This document shows, in pieces, positions 32,707-44,633 of a stretch of DNA of 64,000 nucleotides (position 1 is the first letter of the stretch; each line of letters starts with the position of its first letter). The notes under the pieces were generated by a model. It was not told where the DNA came from, did not search any database, and saw only the letters and a list, made by a program, of their open reading frames with translations. This stretch comes from Flectonema sp. DT1601 (Eukaryota > Euglenozoa > Diplonemea > Diplonemida > Diplonemidae): contig OZ025804.1 in assembly GCA_964019425.1 (NCBI GenBank), positions 930,001-994,000 of the forward strand. Direction: 5' to 3'. The translations under genes were made by a program, and so were the position numbers.

Positions 32707-32868
32707 TTAACGGTAGTTCTTGCCGCACTCTCCGCAGTTCGCGGCGTTGCCAGACGGGGTCGGGTTCCCGCTTCCCACGTTTCTCTTACACCCAGAACAC
32801 ATCGCCGTGCCACAGTTCTTGCAGCTGATGGTCGAGCTGGTTCCACATCCTGATGCCCACCTGCACAT
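32707..32868 (-). CDS. Cys-rich small protein, unit B
   Basis: 53 residues with eight cysteines: C2, C8, C16, C19, C24, C27, C44 and C47, giving three CxxC pairs plus two single cysteines. This would bind two zinc ions in a cross-brace or double-ribbon fold; the family is not recognised. The start is the ATG of MCKWASGC; frames extend further upstream but only with GTG codons and across a variable AG repeat. The homology of unit J begins exactly at CTCAACAG, 35 bases before this ATG, which suggests a splice acceptor there. The protein is encoded seven times, whole or with a changed end, in this window. Confidence 0.6.
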   Translation of the reverse strand: MCRWASGCGTSSTISCKNCGTAMCSGCKRNVGSGNPTPSGNAANCGECGKNYR

Positions 32869-33791
32869 TTTGTTTTCTCGGGGGTGGTACTGGGTCTTGG
32901 GATGCTGTTGAGGGAAGTGAACGAGAGATGAAAAAGGTTTGAACAGCGCTTCACCACACACATTATCAAGAGAGAGAGAGAGAGACAAACACGGTCGGAG
33001 AGTTTCCGCATCAGGTGCTTGAGAAGATAAGAGAGAGAGGGACGGAAACGAGCGATAGTTGTTCGAGTGAACACTCACAAGTATTGTGAGCAGCAGAAGA
33101 TCAAAGAAAACAGTCGGTGTGTTTGACAGAGAGGACCTTAATACCGCACCTCATATGGATTTGGAGACTTTTTATACACCATGATATTTATAATTACGGT
33201 AAATAAAAAGCTTGAAATGATTTCATACTACTTTGAGTATCCAAGGATTCCAAAAGTTATTTCATTTTTTAGTTTTGTAGTCACACCGATAATTTATAAT
33301 AGCGATGAGTTTAAAAAAAAAAAAAAATCGAGGGTGATCAGGACGACTACACATCGACAAGAAAAATGTAAATAAGGCAGCAAATACAACTACTAAAAAT
33401 TAAAAATATAAAGCAACCAAGACCACCTAGAAATTGAAACAAAATAAAGTTATTTTACCTTCGGATATAAGGCGGTGACTAATAGAAACAAAAGCACACC
33501 GTATAAAAAGTTCTAATAAGAATAGATTGCCCGAAGTAAACGTATTTCGTACCTCTGATGAATTTCATACTTCTTTTGAACAAAGAAGACCTTCACGTGT
33601 CAACAGGAAGGTAAGGGTAAGAAGATAGGAGGAGGGGGGAGGGTTGGTTTTGTTTTTTTAAAAAAAACAAAAAAATAAAGAACCATACAAATAAAAAATA
33701 TAACCTGAAATTATGAAAAACAGAATTCACAGAAATGAAACTTGTCGTTGTTGTTTTTTTTTTATAAACCAACAAACGTCTTATGGGAATA

Positions 33792-33996
33792 TTAATAATA
33801 TTTCACCACAGCTTCTTTCCATTGTTGATCAAAGGCATCTCCTGCTAAGCCTCGTCCCAACTTACAAAAGATGCGACATTGTCTTGCGCCCCACTGGATG
33901 TTATCAATGTTGTCCTGGGCATCTTTGTCAGAAATTCCTGCAGTTGTAGTTATTCCCTCAGGTTTAAGTAAATTCTTTCCTTCAAACACCTCATTA
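33792..33996 (-). other. Exon-like frame downstream of LRR gene 1
   Basis: The frame reads EVFEGKNLLKPEGITTTAGI, then a conserved-looking IQWGARQCRIFCKLGRGLAG segment, and stops at KYY. It has no ATG in frame but is preceded by CCACCCCACAG, a good acceptor, so it may be a 3' exon of a spliced gene. The same frame occurs at 45706-45908 with an altered C-terminus. I do not recognise the domain. Confidence 0.35.
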
Positions 33997-34430
33997 CCTG
34001 TGGGGTGGCACTAAAATGAATAGATTGAGGGAATCATATTTTTATACAATCAACTTCATAGTAGTTCACTTTTAACAAAAAACATTAATTAAAACAACGA
34101 AACAAATATTTAAGAATCGATTCACTACTTCTCTTTTTATAACACTGCTCGAAGACAGCCCTATTATTACCAGGCAGCTGAACAGACTCAAGGACGGTGG
34201 TTTTGGTCAGGAATCTTTCTCCTATTACAGTCACACTACTAAGACTTGAAAGGTCAACAGCAGTGAGTTGCGAACACTGATACAAGAAATAATCTCCAAT
34301 AGTAGTGACACTACTAAGACCAGAAAGGTCAAGAGCAGTGAGTTTTGAACAGGAAAACAAGAAGCTACCTTCAATAGTGGTGAGATTACTAAGACCTGAA
34401 AGGTCAACAGTAGTGAGGCTTGAACAGTCA

Positions 34431-37115
34431 TATATGTACCATTTTGAGTGCTGTCATTCAGGCTTGCTAGCACGGTGAGATGACGAGGCACTGGTTCGGC
34501 CAACCTAAGTTAACCCCTTGTCCTGTGGTTCCCTTTCCGGGGTTTCCTCTGCTTTCGGTTTCATTTGTTTGGTGAAACCTAATTTTAGAAGAGATGTGCT
34601 GGTTTGCATATCATGCTTCGTCGGCTGCTTCGCCCTCCTCGTCAACGTCCTTATAATTGGCCCGTGATGCTTTTTGTTGCAGCATTTCGTGGCAGTCCGT
34701 TGTTCCGGATCCGGATTCCGCTTGCAGTCGTTGCAGGGAGCCATCTCGTGGTGACGGCATCGGTGGTGGCTGTTTCTGCAACATTGCTCAGATCCTCTGC
34801 CGATAACTATGCAGACTGCACATGGAGTAAGCTTGTGCTTGCTGCAAAAGTCCCATATCGGTATTTGTCCATCTTCATCCCCCAGAGTGTGATGGTTGTG
34901 GCAGCACTGGTAGATGGTGTTTCCGGCCCGTCGACAACTATTGCATTTTTTCTTGAAGTGTCCGTAGCACGTCGAGTTCATCGTTCCTTGTCCTTCCGCG
35001 ATGCCCGGTCTCTTGACGACCTCGGGTGGCGGGCGTGTCGGTCCTCGCTCGCAGAGCTCCCTCCTCAGCTGTACGTCTTTTTCCTTTGATGGGAAAAGTC
35101 GTGCCGCGGTTATCCATTTCTCCGCTCTCCCTTCCCTCTCGCTCGAGTGCCTGCACTCAGTCTCGAAGCCGAATCTGATTTTGTCAGCTTTTCCGTCGTT
35201 CGCCTCTTGGACCGTCCTCCGAATTGTGTCTACTGTTTCGTCTCCCATCAGAAAAGCTGGTCGTTTCTTCAAACCTTTCAGTACCGGGGCTCCTAGCGGA
35301 CGTAAGGCTTTGTTGCTTCCTACGCAGTAGTCGGGAAAGGTTCTTTGTTCCTCGCCTTCTAAATGCTTGTGAACCAAGTTCAATCTTAGCATCAGTCCAC
35401 ACATGACGTCAGCTTTCTTCCCGGCGGCTCTGTCTTTGGTGCACTTCGCTACGTGGCCTTCGTGGACTGTGGTCGGTATGTCAACCCCCGCATACGCTTC
35501 GAAGTCGATCGCTAATTCCAGGAAGGTGACTCCGACTCCGTCTGGCTGTCGAGGCCACTTCAGTTCCCTCAGGTAGCTCGCAAGCGCCAAGTACAAGGTC
35601 AATCCAAGGGCTTCGGGCCATTGGGTGTATACTGGCATGTACTTTTCCAGTTTGTTGTTGTATCGCATAACCACTTCCGGTTCCTTGTTCCCAGCGTATT
35701 CCACAACCGTCAGCCGTCTTTCCTCCAGTTGTTGGTAGTCGTCCCTGCGGAGCCTGATCCGTGCGAACATTCGTTGTAGGTCTCCGGTGAGCCCCGCCGG
35801 CAGTTCCACATTGTCGGGCTTGATGCCGAGTAGCCTCAGGCAATTGGGCCAATCGCTTCGAACTTGTAGCATCACTTGCGGGTATTCCTGTCGGATTGTG
35901 TCATAAGCTCTGCAATCCCAGTTCACGTGCTCGAGGGTCTCCGTCCTCTCTACGTCGTCAACCTCCTCGCAGTGCGCGCAGTTCTTGTTTCCCGCCTTCA
36001 TCGAGCCAGTGTACACGTTGTCCAGGAGGCAGTGCTTCACTACTCCGCGCAGGTAGGGGTCGCCCTTTCCTTCCTTCAGGACCTTCAGGGTCTCTTTCCG
36101 GTCGATGCCCGCTTCAATACCTCTCAGGTTTACCCGTCTCGTTTCCGCAATTGTTTTGTTCCAGGTGAAACGTCTGCACGCCTCTCTGACATCGTGCCGC
36201 CAGCGCCCCGCATCCAGCCTTCCGTGTTCGGTCGTCCCTCCCGGACCTTCGAAGACCGAGAAAGTTGACCATTCCCATCCAAGTTCCTTCAGAGTACTCA
36301 GGGCGAGGCCGACTGGTCCTCTCGTCGCTTCAGTGTGCTCTTGCAGGTGTTCCCATACCCTGCGTATCCTCTCAGTTAGCTTCGGTAGCATTCTGGTGAG
36401 TGCAAGGAGTCTGTTGTACCTAATGTACGTCGCGGGATCCACACAATGTCCCTTGCAGAGTAGCGTTAGGCCCATGGTGTGCGACATCTTAGTTCTTTTC
36501 CCTCCAAGTTTGCGGAAAATCCCCGTTGCCATTGCTCTTCTCAGCAGTCCGAGTCGCGTCGCATCGGGATCGTACAGTGCCGTTCCGAAGAGCGCCTTGG
36601 GCATGACACTAGCTGCAGCTATCTGTTCCTTCGCTTGATATCTGAGCGGAAGTAACCGGATTCGCCTCGCTCTATCGAGCACTTCTTCCGTGATCCTCCC
36701 AATCTGCTTGGTGGTTCCTTTCATACTGAGGTGGCATCCCACGATATCGACACTGTCATCGAAGTCCAGTGTTGTGTCCCCCATTGTGATGTTGGTCTGG
36801 CCCTGGTCTCTGTTCGAGAACCACTTGCACTTCTGAGGTGCGAGTTCTTGTCCGGTCAGGGTGCAGAACTCCGCAACGACTTCTACGCCTTCTTGTAGCT
36901 TCGTTCGTGATCCAAACAACGTCAGGTCGTCCGCATACGATCCGGGCGTCACATCGGCTTCCCTCTCGATTGCTTTGCTGAGTATCGAGCTCAGCGCATT
37001 GAAGAGCACCACGCTGAGCGGACATCCTTGCAGTATTCCGTTGGTGGTGGCAAATTCTTCTCCGACGCCGCTCGGGAACTTGAATCTCCTTCTGAGTCGC
37101 CGGTAGACATCCGTC
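34431..37115 (-). mobile_element. 5'-truncated LINE in LRR gene 1, with 20-bp target duplication
   Basis: The target TAGTGAGGCTTGAACAGTCA occurs at 34411-34430 and again at 37116-37135, and occurs uninterrupted in the intact LRR gene copy. The element has no poly(A) end; its 3' end reads CAAAATGGTACATATA on its own strand. It retains only the RT from the GILQGCPLS motif onward, so it lost the endonuclease and RT fingers by 5' truncation. It is unrelated at the sequence level to the LINE at 10-16 kb and resembles RT elements known from dinoflagellates and other protists (my recollection). Confidence 0.85.
34505..37090 (-). CDS. Truncated LINE reverse transcriptase with C-terminal Cys/His-rich repeats
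   Basis: The frame enters from the truncated 5' end at GILQGCPLSVVLFNAL and SYADDLTLFG, the RT palm motifs. A thumb region and a C-x2-C...H...C motif (CAHC...HVNWDC) follow, then about 300 residues including a WP...GVTFLELAIDFEA segment. The end carries three related Cys/His units of the form C-x2-H-x4-C-x2-C...CC...HH (CYGHFKKKCNSC, CSKHKLTPCAVC, CRHHEMAPCNDC). These could bind zinc and the template RNA or target DNA. The frame is uninterrupted, so this copy is young, but it cannot be complete. Confidence 0.75.
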   Translation of the reverse strand, partial: RRFKFPSGVGEEFATTNGILQGCPLSVVLFNALSSILSKAIEREADVTPGSYADDLTLFGSRTKLQEGVEVVAEFCTLTGQELAPQKCKWFSNRDQGQTNITMGDTTLDFDDSVDIVGCHLSMKGTTKQIGRITEEVLDRARRIRLLPLRYQAKEQIAAASVMPKALFGTALYDPDATRLGLLRRAMATGIFRKLGGKRTKMSHTMGLTLLCKGHCVDPATYIRYNRLLALTRMLPKLTERIRRVWEHLQEHTEATRGPVGLALSTLKELGWEWSTFSVFEGPGGTTEHGRLDAGRWRHDVREACRRFTWNKTIAETRRVNLRGIEAGIDRKETLKVLKEGKGDPYLRGVVKHCLLDNVYTGSMKAGNKNCAHCEEVDDVERTETLEHVNWDCRAYDTIRQEYPQVMLQVRSDWPNCLRLLGIKPDNVELPAGLTGDLQRMFARIRLRRDDYQQLEERRLTVVEYAGNKEPEVVMRYNNKLEKYMPVYTQWPEALGLTLYLALASYLRELKWPRQPDGVGVTFLELAIDFEAYAGVDIPTTVHEGHVAKCTKDRAAGKKADVMCGLMLRLNLVHKHLEGEEQRTFPDYCVGSNKALRPLGAPVLKGLKKRPAFLMGDETVDTIRRTVQEANDGKADKIRFGFETECRHSSEREGRAEKWITAARLFPSKEKDVQLRRELCERGPTRPPPEVVKRPGIAEGQGTMNSTCYGHFKKKCNSCRRAGNTIYQCCHNHHTLGDEDGQIPIWDFCSKHKLTPCAVCIVIGRGSEQCCRNSHHRCRHHEMAPCNDCKRNPDPEQRTATKCCNKKHHGPIIRTLTRRAKQPTKHDMQTSTSLLKLGFTKQMKPKAEETPEREPQDKGLT

Positions 37116-38781
37116 TAGTGAGGCTTGAACAGTCACACAAGAAATAAAAACCAAAAGTGGTGACACTACTAAGACTTGAAAGGTCAACAGCAGCGAGTTG
37201 TGAACAACGATACATGAAATTATTTCCAATAGTTTTGAGACTGCTAAGACCAGAAACGTCAACAGTAGTTAGGCGTGGACAGGAATGCAAGAAACGTTCT
37301 CCAATAATTGTGACACTACTAAGACCTGAAAGGTCAACAGCAGTGAGTTGCGGACAGGAATACAAGAAATTACTTCCAATAGTTCCGAGAGTGCTAAGAC
37401 CTGAAAGGTCAAGAGAAGTGAGGCGCGGACAGGAATACAAGAATTGTTCTCCAATAATTGTGACACTACTAAGACCTGAAAGGTCAACAGAAGTGAGTTG
37501 TGAATAAAACAAGAAATAATCTCCAATAGCTGTGACACTACTAAGATTTGAAAGATCAAGAGAAGTGATTGAACATCCCCGCATGAAATATGGTGAGATG
37601 ATTGTGATGTCGGAATTTGAATTGCGGAAAGAAATCCGTTCGGCGACAGAAGGCAGTATATCATTACTAACACTGAGGCAACCATCTTCTGAGAATGTAG
37701 GGGTGTCTAGGTTTAAGTATTCCTCATTGTGGTTTCCAAGCCATTGAAGCAGCTTCTCCCGCTTCGATTCATCAACAAACCAGCATTTACCAAATAACTG
37801 AAACAACTTCTTCCGCATTTCCATCTCGCTGTCTGCACCCAATCCATGATCTGCCAGACGCTCAGTTTCGTCAAGGGTGTCACCAGCGAACGAGAGTTCA
37901 ACTTCCTCCGGATCGACATCCCACTCAACAGCCGCCCCCTTCAACACGTCGCTCACAAGGGAATCAACACCAACTGTGACTGACACAGCAGCGAGTTCCA
38001 ATTCAGGGAATGTCACAAAAACCTGCATTGTTTTGAGTGATCTGCTGAAAGACAAGAAAGGATGTTAAATGCCATGCAGTAACAACAATTCACACATTCT
38101 ATCAAGAGAGAGAGAGAGACAAACACGGTCGGAGAGTTTCCGCATCAGGTGCTTGAGAAGATAAGAGAGAGAGGGAGGGAAACGAGCGATAGTTGTTCGA
38201 GTGAACACTCACAAGTATTGTGAGCAGCAGAAGATCAAAGAAAACAGTCGGTGTGTTTGACAGAGAGGACAACGGACTAAATACAAAAACAGTGGTGCTC
38301 ACCTCACCTCACCGAGGAATCAATCAATGATCCCCTCGTCTCACCAACCGACTACAAATAGTGGAAGCTGTCAACATCACTCAATTTGAACTAATATCTC
38401 AATTTCAGAATAAAAAGAAATGTGATTTTTTTGGAAGCAAATCCGAATAAATAAATTCAAAATGAAGAAAAAAAAACAAGAAATCTTTTTTATTACCCGA
38501 AAAGCAGGCAATCGATTGCACTGCACAGGCTGTTACGGGAAACTCAACATTCCGAGTCCGTCAGTTGAATAGAATTAATTTTGAACAACAATGAAATCAG
38601 ACGGATGTCTGTACTGTTGTTGAATGCTGGTAGTGGGTGTCAGCAGGCAGATCTGTTCGGTGTTTCTTCGATTGATTTTGGTGCTTAAATGAAAAATAAA
38701 AAACCTGTTTTCCCAGAATCGATGGTTAAAAGAAGAGGTCAGCTTACTTCATCATTCGAAATCCCCTTCTCATTTCACATT

Positions 38782-38943
38782 TTAACGGTAGTTCTTGCCG
38801 CACTCTCCGCAGTTCGCGGCGTTGCCAGACGGGGTCGGGTTCCCGCTTCCCACGTTTCTCTTACACCCCGAACACATCGCCGTGCCACAGTTCTTGCAGC
38901 TGATGGTCGAGCTGGTTCCACATCCTGATGCCCACTTGCACAT
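38782..38943 (-). CDS. Cys-rich small protein, unit D
   Basis: Encodes the same 53-residue eight-cysteine protein as unit B. It lies between RHS-like gene 1 (upstream) and LRR gene 1 (downstream). The AG repeat upstream (39043-39058) is interrupted by one extra A. Beyond it the leader switches abruptly to the RHS-type spacer at about 39105. Confidence 0.6.
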   Translation of the reverse strand: MCKWASGCGTSSTISCKNCGTAMCSGCKRNVGSGNPTPSGNAANCGECGKNYR

Positions 38944-39104
38944 TTTGTTTTCTCGGGGGTGGTACTGGGTCTTGGGATGCTGTTGAGGGAAGTGAACGAG
39001 AGATGAAAAAGGTTTGAACAGCGCTTCACCACACACATTATCAAGAGAGAGAAAGAGACAAACACGGTCGGAGAGTTTCCGCATCAGGTGCTTGAGAAGA
39101 TAAG

Positions 39105-41100
39105 GAGAGAAATATGTTCGTCTTCTTTTCTCATTTTAATTCCACATAAATCAGTCTCTACGGATTCTTTTTGAAATATGTGAGATAGCTCATTGTTTAC
39201 ATTTATCATCCGACTGACTGAATATCAATATTAATATTTAAAAGACCAAAACATTCCATGAAGCGAGAAGAACGTGACAAGACCCCCTCCGGAAGAACCA
39301 AAGAGATCTAACGTAAATAGGAACTAATGGAAACTCTCAATAGTCTTCTTCTAATTAATATAAAAAGTGTAAATTAAAACATCTTCCCTGAAGTATAAGT
39401 AAACACCTCAGATGTCGTAAGAGACTTTATATTATAATTAAATGTTTCTAACCCAGTTGCATGCACACATCTAATTTTCAGCTGTTGTATAGAATGTGGA
39501 GGGGTTAGTTGTTCTATTTTGTACGTAAAATACAAATGTATTGTATCATAAATAACATAACGACAATTTAACATTAGTTCTGAGAAACAGTGACTAAAGG
39601 TAATGTTAGTGTAGGTATACATTCTGCAATTAACGTAAATACTGTATAGACTGTGTGGGGGTAATTTGATATTGCATTAGTAAGCTCAAAGGAACAACAA
39701 TTTCTTAGATAAATAAATCAAGGTGTGGGGGGACTTGGATAAATAAGTCAAGGCTAACACACAACAAAGAGACTAGACATGAATCATCATAACTGGACTC
39801 TGTCCACACAAAATCGCATGCTTCAAATAAACTACCAGAGAAGGAAATGCTGTCAAGTCAAATTGACCTCGGGACCACGCACGAGCATCTCATGCCCTGC
39901 AGGTCGTTACAGCTTGAAAACATAAATGTTTTCAAATGAATCAATTTGTGGGGGGACTTGGATAAATCAAGGTGTGGGGGTGTGGAGATGGGAAGTAATA
40001 AATAAAATATCTTTTCTTTTCTTTGACAGTCGGTTTTGCGGACCTCTGAATTCAGGTTGCGGAATGTTCACGCATTCCCTCTTCGACAAAACCCCCACAG
40101 AAACACAAGTGTTCCCATGAAGGCTTTAATGCACACGTTTCTTTCATCACCTGAGCAGACCAGAGCCACTAGTAAACCCAAACGAGTGCACGTTGTAGTG
40201 TAGAGTTAGTATTAACTCAGTTAGTTAGAGGGATAGAATGAAAAGAAATACTTTCCATTCTGAGAGTTTCTCCATGCTTTTTAGAACGGATAATAAAAAA
40301 AGAATCGGCACTTCACTAAATAATTTTCGCACTTTGTTTTTGTTTGTGTGCAACCGGAAACAAGCCTATAAAGTAAAAGGTGTGTTTACTTCAACGTTGC
40401 CACAATTTTCTTTCGCTCGTAAAATATGTCTTCGAGATGAAAAAAAAAAAAAAAAAAAAAAAAAAATTGGCTTTATCTTCAACTATACAGAAAATAGTAA
40501 TATAACACTGTAATTTTTTGTTTGCGCACGAAACCGCGAACCGACTTAAACTGATAAAGCTAAAGGAGGTTTACGTGTGCTGCCCAACATTTTTTTTCGT
40601 TCTTACAATACTTGTTAAATGCAAAAAAATAAACCATCACCGATAATATTATTAATCAGGTACTACTTGACTGAAAAACAAGAATATTCGCCATTCAACG
40701 AATGTCAACGGTGGGTAAACACTCCGAAGTTGAAGTAAAGACTTCACATTATAATTAATGTTTCTAACTTCGCTGCATACACAAGAAGGGGGGAGAGAAT
40801 GGAACAAGAAATATGTCTAAATTCCAAAGCGGGAAAACTAAAGCAGGGGAAGGGAAGGTCGTTCGATTAAAATGAAAAGTAATTTTTTTTTTTTTTTTTT
40901 TTGTGTTATTTTCACTCAATACATATCCTTTGATACACTTTTTCACAATTGTTGAAGAAATAAAGTTTTGAAAAAAAAAAAAAAAGAATCGGCCGAACCA
41001 AGTGATGATCATCGTTCCACCGAACAACGGGTTGCAAATGCAAGTCTTTTGGTTGTTTGTTATAACTTCGGTACAACCTTGACATCTGAGTTTCTGAGTT
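39105..41100. other. Spacer downstream of RHS-like gene 1
   Basis: No gene supported. It contains repeat C (39530-39910) and repeat A with its poly(A) end (40290-40466), both also present at the matching place in array copy 2 (49373-51230). The insertions therefore predate the duplication. A second, weaker repeat A fragment lies at 40985-41050. Confidence 0.6.
40290..40466 (+). repeat. Dispersed repeat A with poly(A) end (array copy 1)
   Basis: Begins with AATAAAAAAAGAATCGGCAC, continues through GTTTGTGTGCAACCGGAAAC and GCCACAATTTTCTTTCGCTC, and ends in 28 A residues. The equivalent copy at 50556-50723 ends in about 23 A residues. Head-to-tail block order and an A-tail fit a SINE-like retroposon, though I see no clear Pol III promoter boxes. 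Confidence 0.6.
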
Positions 41101-41660
41101 GGGATTTTTATTAAAAATATTACTCACCAGCCCTGGGATTCTTTTTGGTGTTAGATCCATCCTCAGCCACCTTTTTAACACTTACCGCATCAATGTTGGG
41201 TCTACCGTTTGTTATTCCTTTCTTGGAAAAAATCCTTTTAGCGGCCGCTTGTAGTTTTACATGTGCAGTCCAAAAGGGAGCAAATGGCCCAAAGTATTTC
41301 TTGAAGTTAAGACCGTCAACACCAAATGTTACTTTGGTACCTTTAGCAAGATTGTTTTGAAGTTCCATAAGCCAGCTATTTTGTTTGTCATTACCACATG
41401 AATGTCACGGAGAAACTGAATCTGCTGTGTTTTCCTTAATTTCACTTTTTCGAAGATTCGTAGTTACTTCATCGTTTTCCTGAAGCTTACATGATACACT
41501 GAATGTATTTTCCGCACTAATTCTGTAGAATACATCAGCTGAAGAAGCCTGCCTTCCATTGATAACAGATTGGTGGTCGTGACTTCCAGTTCGTAGCTCA
41601 TCTACCAGCGGAGCAAACTTCTTACACTTCTTTACAACAGAATGTTGATTACTATAACTT
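41100..41660 (-). pseudogene. Orphan C-terminal fragment of an RHS-like gene
   Basis: The fragment repeats the last part of the RHS-like genes (SADLFYRIS, TFSVSCKLQE and FGPFAPFWTAH motifs) directly downstream of gene 1, without the NTPase domain. It is broken. A shorter, more eroded equivalent is at 51230-51590. It probably arose by unequal crossing-over or partial gene conversion inside the array. Confidence 0.65.
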
Positions 41661-41818
41661 TGAAGGTTAGTTGTTCTTGAAGCTCCTTATTAGATGCAAG
41701 TCTTTTGATTGTTTGTTTTAACTTCGGTACAGCGTTGACATCTGGATTTCTGAGTTGGGATTTTTATTAAAAATATTACCTACCAACCCTGGGTTTCTTT
41801 TTGGTGTTAGTTTTATTG

Positions 41819-44040
41819 TCAGTCTGATTCGCTGTTAGTGTCTGGGTTCATATGTGCAGTCCAAAAGGGAGCAAACGGCCCGAAGTATTTCTTGAAGTTA
41901 ATACCGTCGACAACACCAAATGTTACATTGGTACATTCTGGAGGAAGACAGCATTGAAGTACATGTTTCCACCCTTCTGTGACAACTTTGTTTGTCATTA
42001 TCACATGAATGTCACCACTAGAAACTGAATTCAGTGTGTTCTTCTCAAGTTTTTTTTCATTAAGTGTCAAAACGTTTCCCTCCTTTTCCTGAAGCTTACA
42101 TGATACACTGAATGTATTTTCCTCACTAATTCTGTAGAATAGATCAGCTGACGAAGCACCCTTTGCATTGAGAACACATTCGTTGGTAATCCTAACCTTT
42201 CCGTCGTTAATGGTCCATTTCCCGGCACACTCATTTATCTTCGCAGCCTTCCACTCACTCGCTGAGCTGATCTGATGCGTACTCTGGGCTACATATAGGG
42301 CTCGGTTGAAGAATTTTAAATCTTCAATATCACTATCCCAGTCAATCCCAAAGTGTATGTCTCCGAGAGGCATTTCATCTTGTGACAGTACTTCTGAGCG
42401 GATCGAGAGAAATTGTGACACAAATACCTCAAAATCTTGCGCATTCATGGATGGTGCACAGTCCCAATTTCGAAGAATGGTGGAACCAAGACTTTTTTGA
42501 ATAGCAAGCCACAATGGAGCAATCTCTAAAAAGTTCTCAAGAACACCCTCAGAATCCTTCCTACGAGAAACAGTCATAAACCCAGAGGCCATTGTTGGAT
42601 CGAGATCGGATATTTCTTCTTTTGTCAAAGCCTTGAAGCACTTTCCCAACAGAATCCGGAACTTAGGATCCGGTGTTTTCATGCCATACCTAGCAGCAAG
42701 GCTGAACTTAGTCAGGTCACACAAATCCTTAAAGGAACACCTGGATTCCTTGATGTTAGCAATTGCTTCCATGGCACGTGGATGCCCAAGTGTTAAAGAC
42801 ATCGCTCTATCTGCATGTTGCTGGATCCCACGAGGCATTTTAGTTAGTCGTGGTGGATGCATCAAAACCCCATTAAATGTAGTTAGCGAGTCCTTCATTG
42901 CTTCGCGAACTGCGTGTGAAACTGTTGCACTTACCACAGGAAACAGTTTATAATCTTTACTCCGCATTGCACTTGAAAGGGTGTCGAGAAGAGTCTTCAT
43001 GTTGCTCTCCTGATACGAACCTTCCTCGAGATCGATGTTGTGAACACCATCGACAAGCAGCAGAATAAGAGAATCTTTCTTTGCAGTGTTGCAGATTGCT
43101 TCCGCAACGTTTTCTACTTCTATGCCACGCCAATCCTTCATAAATTCATCAAAATTTCCCACCTGGCCCTTCAGCTGCCACATCATTCGCACTGCAATTG
43201 AACTTGCATCCTTCACACTATCATTTTCAAGGGAAACATTCACTACAATCAACCAGTCTTTGACATTCGGAAACCATTTCTTGAATAATCTGGGCACTTC
43301 TGTCAATGTGCGACTCTTTCCAGTGCCCATCCCACTTGCAAAGATTGGAAGAGAACACCCCCCGGATTTGTAAAAACTTTCAAAAGAGTTATGAAGCTTC
43401 AACATATCGACTTCGTCACATTGGAAATCCCACCCTGCGCCAGTGTCATTGGATGTAAGGAGGGGATACCTATCCCTGTTCAGATCATCTTCTGTAAGCA
43501 CTATTTTAGATTGTCCCTGTGTTGGTTAAGTGTGAACAGCAAATATGAGAACAAAGGATTCTCACAGATCAAATTCTGATGATGTTAAAAAAGGTCAACA
43601 ATTCAGAAATAGTACGAAATTCTGATGGCAGATCAAATTCCGGTGATGTTACTTTTGAGTTTGTTAACGCAATCACCTCACCTCACGTGAGATTTATTAT
43701 TTAGGGAAAATAATCATTTGTTTTAACCCTGTCAGTCACCAACACAGAAACTTCTAAATTTCTATTTCCTGAGTTTCTAAATAGCAAAGCGGAAAGTAAA
43801 GGATATTTAAAAAGGCGAATCTACTGTTCAACGCAGTCTGGTGAGTTGGATTTCACATCACTCTAAACCATAACAGTAACTTTAGGGATGTCAGTGGCCA
43901 ATACAACAAAAAAGGTCGGACTCGTCAAGACAGGGCTACACCGAAATGTGTTAAAAAAAATGTAAAAAGCATACTTCAGGTTCTATGCGTGTATTCTTCA
44001 TATTCCTCTCTATATTGTTAAACTCCTCTGAATTACTCAT
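41819..44040 (-). CDS. RHS/Crinkler-like P-loop NTPase, gene 1
   Basis: Two exons: 44040-43975 (22 codons, MSNSEEFNNIERNMKNTRIE start) and 43516-41819, joined in phase 0 across a 458-base GTATGC...ACAG intron; 587 residues. The Walker A motif is GMGTGKS (about residue 84) and the Walker B-like strand is LILLLVDGVHNI. The layout resembles trypanosome retrotransposon-hot-spot proteins and the STAND-type NTPases of Crinkler effectors. Near the C-terminus, SADLFYRI...TFSVSCKLQE has the D...xxK spacing of a degenerate PD-(D/E)xK nuclease core. Known relatives act in the nucleus in transcription and RNA export, or as effectors; the function here is inferred only. An acceptor (TTCTTCTTGCAG) lies 21 bases before the ATG. 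Confidence 0.7.
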
Positions 44041-44633
44041 GTTTTTGTGTTTTGGTTTATGCTGCAAGAAGAAGTATCAGATGCAATAATAATATTCATC
44101 ACTCTCTACTACTCAACTACCTCTAAAAGAGTTGTATCGAATCCTAAATACCAATAGTATTAACTTATCGAGTTCTCCATCTTTATCAGGTCTCTTGAAG
44201 GATATCAACATCGTCGTCTCTCTTGGAGCCTTTATTTTCTATTTATAATTAATCAAACAACAATAAGCGCTACAACTTTGTTTTCACAATTCTACAGCAC
44301 AATTTCCATGTGCCATAATGATAGACCTGTCATGTGAAGAATATTTGTAAATACTTCCAAACCTTGTCAGGCAAAACAACTTAAGAAGCAGACGGTAGTA
44401 AGAATCTAAAATTCAAGAGGTTGATCATTACTGTATTTATAAATAACATCGAGTATAACAATTCTCCCAAATCTCCAAAAAAAAAAAAGAGAAATCCTCC
44501 GTTTCAGTTCTCACCCGGCACTAAAACATAAAACCAGAGAAGGAAACTAATATTTTACCTTTATACGAAGTCTCCAAATCTCCTAAAAATGGCGTATCAG
44601 TATTCTCATACTTACAATGGTTTATTAACTTGC

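Larger units (their letters stand above)
34085..38028 (-). pseudogene. Ubiquitin-like/LRR gene 1, interrupted by a LINE
   Basis: Same gene as the intact copy at 45987-47375. The N-terminus (MQVFVTFPELELAAVSVTVG) looks like a ubiquitin-like header with a predicted beta-grasp layout over about 75 residues, followed by a linker and BspA-type leucine-rich repeats of 23 residues (consensus LTxVDLSGLSSVTxIGxxFLxxC). A 2.7-kb LINE lies between 34431 and 37115 in the same orientation and cuts the repeat region. Apart from the insertion and one fewer pair of repeats, the two copies are almost the same, so the insertion followed or accompanied recent duplication. Start chosen at the ATG behind the TTGTCTTTCAG acceptor. 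Confidence 0.8.
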
